The notes beneath the pieces are model-generated. The model was not told the DNA's origin. It made no database searches and saw only the letters and a list, made by a program, of their open reading frames with translations. 64,000 bases of DNA, taken from the NCBI RefSeq assembly GCF_001428805.1, contig NZ_LMIS01000001.1, forward strand, positions 248,001 to 312,000. Reading direction: 5' to 3'. Below are positions 1 to 8,122 of this stretch, piece by piece. Origin of the DNA: Aeromicrobium sp. Root236. GTDB taxonomy: Bacteria > Actinomycetota > Actinomycetes > Propionibacteriales > Nocardioidaceae. Every line of letters starts with the position of its first letter. Position 1 is the first letter of the stretch. The translations under genes were made by a program, and so were the position numbers.

Positions 1-1
1 C

Positions 2-364
2 CCGTGTGCGTCGGGCTCCGCGTCCGAGCGCGGCCTGCAGCCGGACACGATCAAGGTCCATCGCGCCGTGTGCGCGAAGTTCCCCTCGATCGTCCGCTAC
101 GGCGGCGTCTCGGGCCGTGGTGAGCACGCCACCGGGCAGGCGCTCGACATCATGGTCGGCAACGGCAACCCCCTCGGCTACAAGGTCGCGGCGTTCCTTC
201 AGGAGCACCGTGCCGAGCTCGGCATCGAGTACCTCATCTGGCACCAGCACATCTGGCGCCCCGCCACGTCAGGCGCCTGGCGCAGCATGTCGGATCGTGG
301 CAGCCCCACGGCCAACCACATGGACCACGTGCACGTCACCACCTACGGCAACGCCGCGGGCTAG
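2..364 (+). CDS. M15-like (VanY/ARB_07466-type) secreted peptidase domain, 3' part only
   Basis: The reading frame is open from the left edge, so the start and any signal peptide lie outside the window. What remains looks like the C-terminal zinc-peptidase-like domain found in many actinobacterial secreted wall proteins. The histidine and aspartate in GEHATGQALDI and the histidine in MDHVHV sit where M15/VanY-like folds bind zinc. A role in peptidoglycan turnover is inference from the fold. The stop codon is 6 nt before the coaE start. The substrate cannot be told, and the domain could be a non-catalytic relative. Confidence 0.6.
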   Translation, partial: PCASGSASERGLQPDTIKVHRAVCAKFPSIVRYGGVSGRGEHATGQALDIMVGNGNPLGYKVAAFLQEHRAELGIEYLIWHQHIWRPATSGAWRSMSDRGSPTANHMDHVHVTTYGNAAG

Positions 365-370
365 GCGTAC

Positions 371-973
371 GTGCTGAGGGTCGGGCTCACCGGCGGGATC
401 GGATCCGGCAAGAGCACCGTCAGTGCACTGCTGGCTGACCATGGTGCCGTCGTCATCGACTACGACCTGCTCGCGCGGGAGGCTGTCGAGCCGGGCAGCC
501 CGGGCCTCGAGGCGATAGCGCAGCGGTTCGGCTCCGGAGTCATCGCCGCCGACGGCAGCCTCGACCGGCCGGCGCTCGCTGCGATCGTGTTCGCCGATCC
601 GGCGGCGCTGACCGACCTCAACGCGATCACGCACCCCGCGATCTGGGAGCTGGCCGCCGCACGCGAGGCCGCCGCAGGTCCTGACGCGATCGTCGTGCAC
701 GACAACCCGTTGTTGGTCGAGATGGGCGCGGCGCAGCATTGCGACGTCGTCGTGGTCGTCGACGTGCCCGAGGACGTCCAGATCGCTCGGTTGATCGACA
801 CGCGAGGGATGTCGGACAGCGAGGCGCGCGCCCGCATCGCCGCGCAGGCCTCCAGACAACAAAGGACCGGCGTCGCCGATCTGGTGATCGACAACACCGG
901 TCCGTTGGACGAGCTCGCCCGAATCGTCGGGGGCACGTGGGACGAGCTCGTGTCCAGGGCGGCCTCGGCCTAG
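371..973 (+). CDS. coaE: Dephospho-CoA kinase
   Basis: This enzyme phosphorylates the ribose 3'-hydroxyl of dephospho-CoA with ATP, the last step of coenzyme A synthesis in the cytosol. The N-terminus carries the P-loop GGIGSGKST (residues 8-16). The 200-residue length is normal for stand-alone bacterial CoaE, so the extra C-terminal domain of some mycobacterial CoaE proteins is absent. The start is GTG, 6 nt after the upstream stop. The gene converges on the sigma-factor gene, and the two stop codons share the palindrome ctag at 970-973. Confidence 0.93.
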   Translation: MLRVGLTGGIGSGKSTVSALLADHGAVVIDYDLLAREAVEPGSPGLEAIAQRFGSGVIAADGSLDRPALAAIVFADPAALTDLNAITHPAIWELAAAREAAAGPDAIVVHDNPLLVEMGAAQHCDVVVVVDVPEDVQIARLIDTRGMSDSEARARIAAQASRQQRTGVADLVIDNTGPLDELARIVGGTWDELVSRAASA

Positions 974-1917
974 GCGGCGAGGTCCGGATCCGCGATGCGC
1001 CGCAGCGTCGCCAGCGCCTCACGCTCGAGCTGACGTACGCGCTCGGCCGAGATGCCGTGCCGCTTGCCGATGTCGGCGAGCTTCTGCTGGCGACCGTCGA
1101 GCAGGCCATAGCGCGCTCGGACGATGTCAGCCTCACGATCGCCGAGATGATCGACCAGGGTCGAGATCAGGTGCCGCGACTCGTCGTCGAGCACCGCGAA
1201 GTCGGGTCCGGGCTGCGTCTCGCGGGCGATCAGGTCACCCAGCGAGGTGTCGCCGTCCTCGTCGACGGGGGAGTCGAGGCTGACGTGGTCACGTCCCCAC
1301 GACATCAGGTCGATGACGCGATCGACGTCCATGCCGAGCTCGAGGGCGATCTCCTGCGGCTCCGGGTCGTAGCCGAGCTGGCGCTCCAGGTTGCGGCGCG
1401 CGGCCGTCACCTGGTTGAGCTCCTCGACCACGTGCACCGGAAGGCGTACGACACGGGCCTGCTGCGCGATGCCACGGGTGATCGCCTGGCGTACCCACCA
1501 CGTGGCGTACGTCGAGAACTTGAACCCCTTGGCGTAGTCGAACTTCTCGACGGCGCGGATCAGGCCGGTGTTGCCCTCCTGGACCAGGTCGAGCATCGGC
1601 ATCGCCGAACGCCCGTACTTGCGGGCGATCGAGACGACGAGGCGCAGGTTGGCCTGGATGAACTCCTGGACCGCCCGGTCTCCCTCGTCGGCGAGCCATT
1701 GCAGCTCTTCCTCGGTCGCGAACTTGGGCGCGCCGCCCTTGCGACGGCCCACGCGGCCCTCCTCGAGGAGATGTCGGGCGAACAGCCCGGCCTCCACGGT
1801 CTTGCTGAGCTCGACCTCGCGCTCGGCATCGAGCAGGGGAGTGCGGGCAATCTCGGCCAGGTACATGCCGACGCTGTCCTTGCCCTCGATGTTGGTGTTG
1901 CCGTTTCGTGCGCTCAC
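970..1917 (-). CDS. RNA polymerase sigma factor, sigma-70 family group 2 (HrdD/SigB-like)
   Basis: A 315-residue sigma factor lacking the long lysine-rich N-terminus of the primary sigma encoded at 8.1 kb. Region 1.2 is near residues 14-45. Region 2 includes the core-binding stretch LRLVVSIARKYG and the -10-reading stretch YATWWVRQAITRG. Regions 3 and 4 follow, and the region 4.2 helix-turn-helix contains ISAERVRQLE. Near identity to the primary sigma in region 2.4 implies recognition of similar TANNNT -10 elements. Such group-2 factors usually serve stationary phase or stress and are non-essential. The start ATG... is in fact ATG read on the minus strand at 1917, preceded by a GGGAGG ribosome-binding site. 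An inverted repeat lies just upstream at 1930-1947. Confidence 0.92.
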   Translation of the reverse strand: MSARNGNTNIEGKDSVGMYLAEIARTPLLDAEREVELSKTVEAGLFARHLLEEGRVGRRKGGAPKFATEEELQWLADEGDRAVQEFIQANLRLVVSIARKYGRSAMPMLDLVQEGNTGLIRAVEKFDYAKGFKFSTYATWWVRQAITRGIAQQARVVRLPVHVVEELNQVTAARRNLERQLGYDPEPQEIALELGMDVDRVIDLMSWGRDHVSLDSPVDEDGDTSLGDLIARETQPGPDFAVLDDESRHLISTLVDHLGDREADIVRARYGLLDGRQQKLADIGKRHGISAERVRQLEREALATLRRIADPDLAA

Positions 1918-1929
1918 CGTGCGCCTCCC

Positions 1930-1947
1930 ATCAGTGTCTGTACTGAT
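1930..1947. promoter_or_regulatory. Inverted repeat upstream of the group-2 sigma gene
   Basis: ATCAGT and ACTGAT form 6-bp arms separated by GTCTGT, 13 bp before the sigma start codon. This is a candidate operator in the 102-bp gap between ptrB and the sigma gene. The repeat is short and no regulator can be named. Confidence 0.3.
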
Positions 1948-1998
1948 CAGAACGCTTTCGGTACCCCAAGGATTCCGCTCTCAGTCGCTTCTTAGGAG

Positions 1999-2014
1999 CG
2001 CCGTGCTAACGGCG
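1999..2014 (-). terminator. Short GC hairpin after ptrB
   Basis: CGCCGT and ACGGCG (6-bp arms, 4-nt loop) lie 5 nt beyond the ptrB stop codon on the minus strand. There is no T-tract. It could end ptrB transcription weakly or be incidental. Confidence 0.3.
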
Positions 2015-2019
2015 ACCTC

Positions 2020-4122
2020 TCAGCCAGCTGCAGCGGTCGCCCGGTCGATGATCCAGGCGAGCTCCCAGGCCCGTTCCTTCCACGAGGCGTAGCGGCCGCT
2101 GACACCGCCGTGACCGGCGTGCATCTCGGTCTTCAGCAGGATCGGGGCGTCACCGGTCGCCGTCGCGCGCAGCCGGGCGACCCACTTGGCCGGCTCGACG
2201 TACATGACCCGGGTGTCGTGCAGGCTCGTCACCGCCAGGATCGCCGGATAGGGATGCGCGCCGACGTTCTCGTAGGGCGTGTAGGACTTCATGTAGGCGT
2301 AGACCTCGGGGTCCTCGAGCGGGTTGCCCCACTCGTCCCACTCGATGACCGTGAGCGGCAGGCTCGGGTCGAGGATCGTGGTGAGCGCGTCGACGAACGG
2401 GACGCTCGCCACGATGCCGGCGAACGCGTCGGGGGCGAGGTTGGCGACGGCGCCCATCAGCAGGCCTCCGGCGCTGCCGCCCTCGGCGATCAACCGGTCA
2501 GCCGACGTCCAGCCCTCGGCAACGAGGTGCCGGGCACTCGCGACGAAGTCGGTGAACGTGTTGCGCTTGTGCAGCATCTTGCCGTCGTCGTACCAGTGGC
2601 GACCGAGCTCGCCGCCGCCGCGCACGTGAGCGATCGCGAACACGAAGCCGCGGTCGAGCAGCGAGAGGCGCATGACCGAGAAGCCGGGATCCATGCTGGC
2701 CTCGTAGGCGCCGTAGCCGTAGATCAGCCCGGGTGCGGAGCCGTCACGAGGCGTGTCCTTGCGGCAGACGACCGAGACCGGAACGCGAATGCCGTCGTCT
2801 GCGACGGCCCAGGTGCGGTGCTGCTCATACTCCTCGGGGTCGTAGCCGCCGAGGACGGGAGCCTGCTTGCGCAGGATCAGCTCGTCGGTCGCGACGACGT
2901 AGTCGTAGATCGAGGCCGGGGTGATGAACGAGCCGACGCCGACGCGGATCAGCGGCTGGTCCCACTCGGCGTTGGCGCCCACACCACTGGTGAAGAGCTC
3001 CTCGCCGAAGTCGATCTCGCTGAGCGGGCCGACGCCGTCCGCGCCCAGCGCCATGATGCCGATGCGGGACAGGGCGTCGCGGCGGTAGGACACCACGATC
3101 TGCTGGGCGAACACGTCGACGTCCTCGAGCCGGGTCTCGTCGCTGCCGGGGATGATGACCGTGCGGGCGCTGGGATCGTCGACGCGTACGGCCGCGAGCT
3201 CGAAGTTGAGCGCGTCGTCGTTGTGCAGCACGAGGAAGTGGTCCTCGCCACCGATCACAGCGTGCTCGAGCGAGTACTCGACGCCGTCACGGCGGGGGAG
3301 CACGACGCGGAACTCACCTTCAGGGTTGTCGGCCTCGAGCACGCGCACCTCGCTCGTGACCTTGGACGACAGGCCGATGACCAGGAAGCGCTCGGACTGG
3401 GTGCGCCCGACGCCGATGAAGTAGCGCTCATCGGGCTCCTCGAGGACCAGCACGTCGTCTCCGGTCGAGCCCAGCTCGTGCCGCCACACGCGGTGAGGGC
3501 GCCAGGCCTCGTCGACCGTCGTGTAGAAGAGGTGCGTGCCACCGGCCGACCAGGTCGCCCCGCCGCTCGTCGCGGCGATCTCGTCGGGCAGCACCTCGCC
3601 GGTCCGGAGGTCCTTGACGCGGATCGTGTAGCGCTCGTCGCCCTGGGTGTCGACGGACCATGCGAGGAGGCTCTCGTCGTCGCTGACGCTGAACGCGCCG
3701 AGGGAGAAGAACTCGTGCCCCTCGGCCTCGACGTTGGAGTCCAGCAGGATCTCCTCGCCGGGGACCTCGGCTCCGGCCTCGAGCACGGGCGGGTTCCAGT
3801 CGTCGGCGTCGTCGATCGGGCAGCGGCAGCGGATGGCGTACTGCTGACCCTCGACCGTACGGGCGTAGTACCACCACTTGCCGCGGCGTACGGGGACGGA
3901 CAGGTCGGTCTCGAGGGTTCGTGCCTTGATCTCGTCGAAGATCTGCTGGCGCAGGGGCTCGAGGTGGGCCGTGGCGGCGTCCGTGTGGGCGTTCTCGGCC
4001 TCGAGGTAGGCCAGCGTCGCCGGGTCCTCCTTGTCGCGCATCCACTCGTAGTCGTCGACGAAGTCGTCCCCGTGGTGACTGCGGGTGATCGGGCGGCGCT
4101 CTGCGACAGGTGGCACGTTCAT
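2020..4122 (-). CDS. ptrB: Oligopeptidase B / prolyl-oligopeptidase family S9 serine peptidase
   Basis: A cytosolic serine peptidase that cleaves short peptides, classically after basic residues. The first ~415 residues form the beta-propeller gate and the last ~270 the alpha/beta-hydrolase domain. The catalytic triad is visible: Ser550 in GGSAGG, Asp636 in SLHDTR and His671 in GHGGVSG. I chose the ATG at 4122 (700 residues, family length). The frame stays open upstream, but that part is arginine-rich shadow of dinB. The ATG overlaps the dinB stop as ATGA, so the two genes are translationally coupled. Assignment to oligopeptidase B rather than prolyl oligopeptidase rests on overall sequence flavour. 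Confidence 0.88.
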   Translation of the reverse strand: MNVPPVAERRPITRSHHGDDFVDDYEWMRDKEDPATLAYLEAENAHTDAATAHLEPLRQQIFDEIKARTLETDLSVPVRRGKWWYYARTVEGQQYAIRCRCPIDDADDWNPPVLEAGAEVPGEEILLDSNVEAEGHEFFSLGAFSVSDDESLLAWSVDTQGDERYTIRVKDLRTGEVLPDEIAATSGGATWSAGGTHLFYTTVDEAWRPHRVWRHELGSTGDDVLVLEEPDERYFIGVGRTQSERFLVIGLSSKVTSEVRVLEADNPEGEFRVVLPRRDGVEYSLEHAVIGGEDHFLVLHNDDALNFELAAVRVDDPSARTVIIPGSDETRLEDVDVFAQQIVVSYRRDALSRIGIMALGADGVGPLSEIDFGEELFTSGVGANAEWDQPLIRVGVGSFITPASIYDYVVATDELILRKQAPVLGGYDPEEYEQHRTWAVADDGIRVPVSVVCRKDTPRDGSAPGLIYGYGAYEASMDPGFSVMRLSLLDRGFVFAIAHVRGGGELGRHWYDDGKMLHKRNTFTDFVASARHLVAEGWTSADRLIAEGGSAGGLLMGAVANLAPDAFAGIVASVPFVDALTTILDPSLPLTVIEWDEWGNPLEDPEVYAYMKSYTPYENVGAHPYPAILAVTSLHDTRVMYVEPAKWVARLRATATGDAPILLKTEMHAGHGGVSGRYASWKERAWELAWIIDRATAAAG

Positions 4123-5423
4123 GTGTTGAACGTACCGGTGTGGCCCGCGCCGAGTGCCGGGTCGTCCGCCAAGAAGGTGTGGACCGGGCCGGGCGGTGTC
4201 CAGCGCGTCTCGAAGCGGACCGTGACGCGGCCTAGCCCGGAGCCCCAGACCCACCCGTCACCGTGCTGGTCGTGGTGCACGTCCATGCCCGGGTACCACC
4301 GGGTGGGACGTGCCACGGTCTCCTCGACGACCTCCTCGTCGAGGTCGTCGTCCTCGTCGGTCGCGAAGAGGTCGTCCTGGACCCAGTCGGCGAGCCCGCT
4401 CACGCCGACGCCGAGCAGCCGCAGCCCGTTGCTGATGTCCTCGCCGGCCAGCAGCCCGCGAGCTGTCGTGGCGAGGAGGCGTGCGTTGTCGGTGGGGTTG
4501 GACAGCGTCGTGGACCGGGTGTGGGTCTCGAAGTCGTGATGGCGCATCTTGAGCGTCACGGTGCGGCCCGACAACCCGTTCTTGCGCAGCCGGCCGGACA
4601 CCGAGCGGGCCATGCGCTCGATGATCGACTCGAGCTGGACGCGGTCCGAGATGTCCTGCTCGAACGTGTCCTCGACGCTCACGGACTTGGTCTCGCGCGA
4701 AGCCATGACGGGCCGGTCGTCGTCGGCCCACGCCATGCGATGCAGCGAACGTCCCGAGGACTGACCGAGGAGGCGTACGAGCTCGTCCTCGCTGGGCGCG
4801 CGCAGGTCCTCGACCGTGAGGATGCCGACCCGGCGAAGGCGCTCGGCGGTCGCCGGCCCGACACCCGGGATGACCGTGGCCTGCATGGGACCGAGGACGT
4901 CGGCCTCCGTGCCGGGCTCGACGACGAACACGCCGTCGGGCTTGTTGATCTCGCTGGCGATCTTGGCCATCAGCTTGGACGACGCGACCCCGACCGACGC
5001 GGTGAGCCCTCCGGTGAGCTCGGAGATGTCAGCGCGGATCGCGGCGACAGTCTCCTCGACCCGATCGGGATCGAACGCCGGCCCCGCACCCAGGTCGACG
5101 AACGCCTCGTCGAGCGACAGCGGCTCGATGACCTCGGTCTCCTCGCGCAGTCGTTCCATCACGATCCGGCTGGCCTCGCGATAGGCGTCGAAGCGGCCGC
5201 CCAGGAACGCCGCGTGCGGGCAACGTGCGCGCGCCTCGGCCGTACGCATCGCGGATCGGACGCCGTGCACCCGCGCCTCGTATGAAGCGGTGGCGACGAC
5301 GCCGCGAGGCCCGATGCCGCCCACGATGACCGGACGGCCCCGCAGCGAGGGCTTGTCGCGCTGCTCGACCGAGGCGAAGAACGCGTCCAGGTCCAGGTGC
5401 ATGATCGACGCCGTGGACCGCAT
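4119..5423 (-). CDS. dinB: DNA polymerase IV (Y-family translesion polymerase)
   Basis: An error-prone polymerase that extends past lesions and mismatched ends. The active-site acidic residues are present: Asp11 in HLDLDAFF, and Asp105 and Glu106 in SLDEAF. Palm, fingers, thumb and little-finger regions are complete. The start at 5423 gives 434 residues; the longer open frame adds sequence not typical of the family. Beyond the little finger is an acidic linker (EDDDLDEEVVEE) and a ~60-residue Trp/Gly-rich tail (WYPGMDV, WVWGSGLG) instead of an obvious short clamp-binding end. No actinobacterial LexA box (GAAC-N4-GTTC) is visible upstream, so SOS control is not supported. Confidence 0.9.
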   Translation of the reverse strand: MRSTASIMHLDLDAFFASVEQRDKPSLRGRPVIVGGIGPRGVVATASYEARVHGVRSAMRTAEARARCPHAAFLGGRFDAYREASRIVMERLREETEVIEPLSLDEAFVDLGAGPAFDPDRVEETVAAIRADISELTGGLTASVGVASSKLMAKIASEINKPDGVFVVEPGTEADVLGPMQATVIPGVGPATAERLRRVGILTVEDLRAPSEDELVRLLGQSSGRSLHRMAWADDDRPVMASRETKSVSVEDTFEQDISDRVQLESIIERMARSVSGRLRKNGLSGRTVTLKMRHHDFETHTRSTTLSNPTDNARLLATTARGLLAGEDISNGLRLLGVGVSGLADWVQDDLFATDEDDDLDEEVVEETVARPTRWYPGMDVHHDQHGDGWVWGSGLGRVTVRFETRWTPPGPVHTFLADDPALGAGHTGTFNT

Positions 5424-5545
5424 GCGCCCAGTCTCTCGCGTGGCTCGGACACATCCCGTCCACATGGTGATGGTGTCGGCGCCGGGATCCACAGGGGCCT
5501 TCATACGTGTGGCTCGGGCATGCCGCCCGCCGGGAGCGTGGTGGC

Positions 5546-6532
5546 ATGACGCAGACGCCCTCGGTCTACACGGCCCACGACATCCCCGACCTGCTCAACA
5601 CGTTGCCGACGCTGTTCGGCTTCCGGCCGCAGGAGTCCTTGGTGGCTGTGGCGACGCGCGGGCCGAGACGCCGTTTCGGGTTCCGCCTGCGCGTCGACAT
5701 CCCGGCACCCGAGAGCGTCGACGACCTGGCCGGGATCGTGGTCGGTCATCTCGCCAACCACGGCGCCGAGGGCGCCATCCTTCTCGCCGTGACACAGCAA
5801 CAGGAGACGGCCCGCGACCTGCTCGCCGCGATCGAGCGGCGGCTGCCGCCGATCGCCGTGATCGTCGCGGCTCGTGCCGACGGCGAGCGCTACTGGTCGG
5901 ACGAGCCGGGCTTCCCGGCCGAAGGCATCGCCTACGAGACCTCCGACCACCACCTCGCGGTGGTCCAGGCGATCGCTGCAGGGCAGCAGATCCTGCCTGA
6001 CCGCCAGGCGTTGGTCGATCGCTTCGCCGCGGTGCAGGGGCCGCGCCGGACCTGGATGGAGCGTGCGGCCGACGAGGTCCTCCGTGACGTCGTCTCGCTC
6101 GTCGCCCGCACGCCTGACAGCCAGCTCGCCGCTGCAGGCATGCAGCAGGTCCAGCCGATCCTCGATCGAGGACTGGCTGGGGAGCGGCTCACCGACGAGG
6201 ACATCGCCCGGTTCTCGACATGGATGTCCAGCATCGTGGTCCGGGACGAGGTGTGGGGCCAGATCACGGCGGAGACCGCCGATGCCATGCTCGCGTTCCT
6301 GTCCCTCGTCTCGCGCAGCGTCGTGCCACCCTTCGAGTCGGCGGTCCTGAGCCTGACCGCCTTCGCTGCCTGGCTCACCGGCGACGGCGCACAGTCCCTC
6401 ATCGCGGTCGAGCGCGCCCTCGACGCCGACCCGTCGTACTCCATGGCGAGGCTCATCCTCCAGATGCTGGAGGGTGGTGTCTCCCCGGCTCACTGGTTCG
6501 CTCTCCAAGCCGCCAAGCCTGTGTCGCCCTAG
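5546..6532 (+). CDS. DUF4192 family protein
   Basis: A 328-residue protein recognised as the actinobacterial DUF4192 family by its N-terminal region around ARDIPDLL-type sequence (here AHDIPDLLNTLPTLFGF) and by ESLVAVA. The function of this family is unknown. It looks soluble, with no signal peptide or membrane segment. The ATG at 5546 was preferred to an upstream in-frame start because the family begins just before the conserved block. It is divergent from dinB, and its TAG stop is also the first three bases of the TAGGCT -10 element of the next gene. Confidence 0.82.
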   Translation: MTQTPSVYTAHDIPDLLNTLPTLFGFRPQESLVAVATRGPRRRFGFRLRVDIPAPESVDDLAGIVVGHLANHGAEGAILLAVTQQQETARDLLAAIERRLPPIAVIVAARADGERYWSDEPGFPAEGIAYETSDHHLAVVQAIAAGQQILPDRQALVDRFAAVQGPRRTWMERAADEVLRDVVSLVARTPDSQLAAAGMQQVQPILDRGLAGERLTDEDIARFSTWMSSIVVRDEVWGQITAETADAMLAFLSLVSRSVVPPFESAVLSLTAFAAWLTGDGAQSLIAVERALDADPSYSMARLILQMLEGGVSPAHWFALQAAKPVSP

Positions 6533-6541
6533 GCTGTCGTC
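6530..6541 (+). promoter_or_regulatory. Leaderless-type -10 element (TAGGCT-N6-ATG)
   Basis: TAGGCT at 6530-6535 is followed by six bases and the ATG at 6542. A start of transcription 6-7 nt after the -10 would fall on the start codon, giving a leaderless mRNA. No convincing -35 is seen. Confidence 0.5.
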
Positions 6542-8020
6542 ATGGGACAGGACGTGGACGCACGTGAGTTCAGCCGCGAGGACCGCACGCGCTACCGCGC
6601 GAAGGTGCGCCGGTGTCTCGATGTCTTCGCCCGCATGCTCAGCGAGCACGACCTCTCGTTCGAGCACACCCATGTCGGCATCGAGATCGAGTTCAACCTG
6701 GTCGACGACCAGGGCGATCCGGCGCTCAAGAACGCCGAGGCGCTCGACGCGATCGCCGACGAGGACTTCCAGACCGAGCTCGGCCTGTTCAACATCGAGA
6801 TCAACGTGCCTCCGGCGCGCATCGAGGGCACGGGCCTCGACGTGCTCCAGGCGACGCTGCGCGACGACCTCAACGTCGCGCAGGCCAAGGCCTCGGAGGT
6901 CGGCGCGCACCTCTTGATGATCGGCATCCTCCCGACGTTGCAGGAGGGCCACTTCAGCCGGGACGTCATCTCGGCCAATCCGCGCTATCACCTGTTGTCC
7001 GAGCAGATCCTCAACGCCAGGGGCGAGGACATCGAGATCGTGATCGACGGCGTCGACCGCCTCGACACCACGGCTGACACGATCATTCCCGAGGCAGCAT
7101 GCACCAGCACCCAGCTGCACCTCCAGGTCGAGCCCGACGAGTTCGCGCCGATGTGGAACGCCGCGCAGGCGATCGCCGCCGTGCAGGTGGCGGTCGGCGC
7201 CAACTCACCGTTCCTGCTCGGTCAGCAGCTGTGGCACGAGACCCGCATCGCGCTGTTCGAGCAGGCCACCGACACCCGCAGCGAGGAGCTCAAGGCCCAG
7301 GGCGTACGTCCGCGGGTGTTCTTCGGCGAGCGGTGGATCACGTCGGTCTTCGACCTGTTCGAGGAGAACGTCAGGTACTTCCCGGCCCTGCTCCCGATCG
7401 TCGACGACGAGGACCCGCTGGCCGAGCTCGAGGCCGGGCGAGTGCCCAACCTGCCCGAGCTGCGCCTGCACAACGGCACGATCTACCGCTGGAACCGGCC
7501 GATCTACGACGTCGCGGACGGCAGGCCACACCTCCGCATCGAGAACCGCCTCCTCCCGGCGGGCCCCACCGTGGTCGACACGATGGCCAACGCCGCGCTC
7601 TTCTACGGGCTCGTCAAGGTCCTGGGCACGAGCGACCGGCCCGTCTGGTCGCAGCTGTCGTTCCGCGCCGCCGAGGACAACTTCCACCAGGCCGCCAGGG
7701 CCGGCATCGACACCGACATCTATTGGCCGGCGGTCGGCACGGTGTCGGCGCGCGAGCTCGTCCTGCGTCAGCTGCTGCCGCTGGCCCATGCCGGCCTCGA
7801 GGAGATGGACGTCGACGCCTCGGTGCGCGACCGCCTGCTGGGGATCATCGAGCAGCGCTGCATCACCGGCCGCAACGGCGCCACGTGGCTGATCGACGAG
7901 TTCAGTCATCACGTCGCGTCGTCGAGCGATCGCGCGGCCGCGATGCGGGCGACGACGCGTGCCTACGAGGAGCACATGCACCAGGGTGACCCGGTTCACA
8001 CGTGGCCGACACGGTCCTGA
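6542..8020 (+). CDS. Glutamate-cysteine ligase family 2 (GCS2-like) carboxylate-amine ligase
   Basis: A 492-residue ATP-dependent ligase of the GCS2 superfamily. The conserved N-terminal signature THVGIEIEFN (residues 43-52) corresponds to the substrate/metal-binding glutamates of the family. The order of later blocks (LHLQVEPDEF, NSPFLLGQ, RIENRLLP) fits the actinobacterial long form. Actinobacteria normally make mycothiol rather than glutathione, so the natural product may be another gamma-glutamyl or amide compound. No neighbour reveals the substrate. The ATG has a -10 hexamer 6 nt before it and no Shine-Dalgarno sequence. Confidence 0.8.
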   Translation: MGQDVDAREFSREDRTRYRAKVRRCLDVFARMLSEHDLSFEHTHVGIEIEFNLVDDQGDPALKNAEALDAIADEDFQTELGLFNIEINVPPARIEGTGLDVLQATLRDDLNVAQAKASEVGAHLLMIGILPTLQEGHFSRDVISANPRYHLLSEQILNARGEDIEIVIDGVDRLDTTADTIIPEAACTSTQLHLQVEPDEFAPMWNAAQAIAAVQVAVGANSPFLLGQQLWHETRIALFEQATDTRSEELKAQGVRPRVFFGERWITSVFDLFEENVRYFPALLPIVDDEDPLAELEAGRVPNLPELRLHNGTIYRWNRPIYDVADGRPHLRIENRLLPAGPTVVDTMANAALFYGLVKVLGTSDRPVWSQLSFRAAEDNFHQAARAGIDTDIYWPAVGTVSARELVLRQLLPLAHAGLEEMDVDASVRDRLLGIIEQRCITGRNGATWLIDEFSHHVASSSDRAAAMRATTRAYEEHMHQGDPVHTWPTRS

Positions 8021-8122
8021 GAGGACCCTGAGATGTCAGGGGTTGGCTGGTCGTGGCACACTGGAGTCAGAGGTTGACCACAGGCCTCATTGTTGCGCCC
8101 ATCTACCGCTTGTGAGGTTGAC

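Noticed and set aside
4123..4254. 44-residue N-terminal extension of ptrB
   Set aside because: It overlaps dinB coding sequence and is arginine/proline-rich; the ATG at 4122 overlaps the dinB stop in the typical coupled manner.
2110..4539. Long plus-strand open frame opposite ptrB
   Set aside because: Antisense shadow of a complete oligopeptidase; no start context and no recognisable fold.
5424..5545. Possible SOS box for dinB
   Set aside because: No GAAC-N4-GTTC sequence is present between dinB and the DUF4192 gene.
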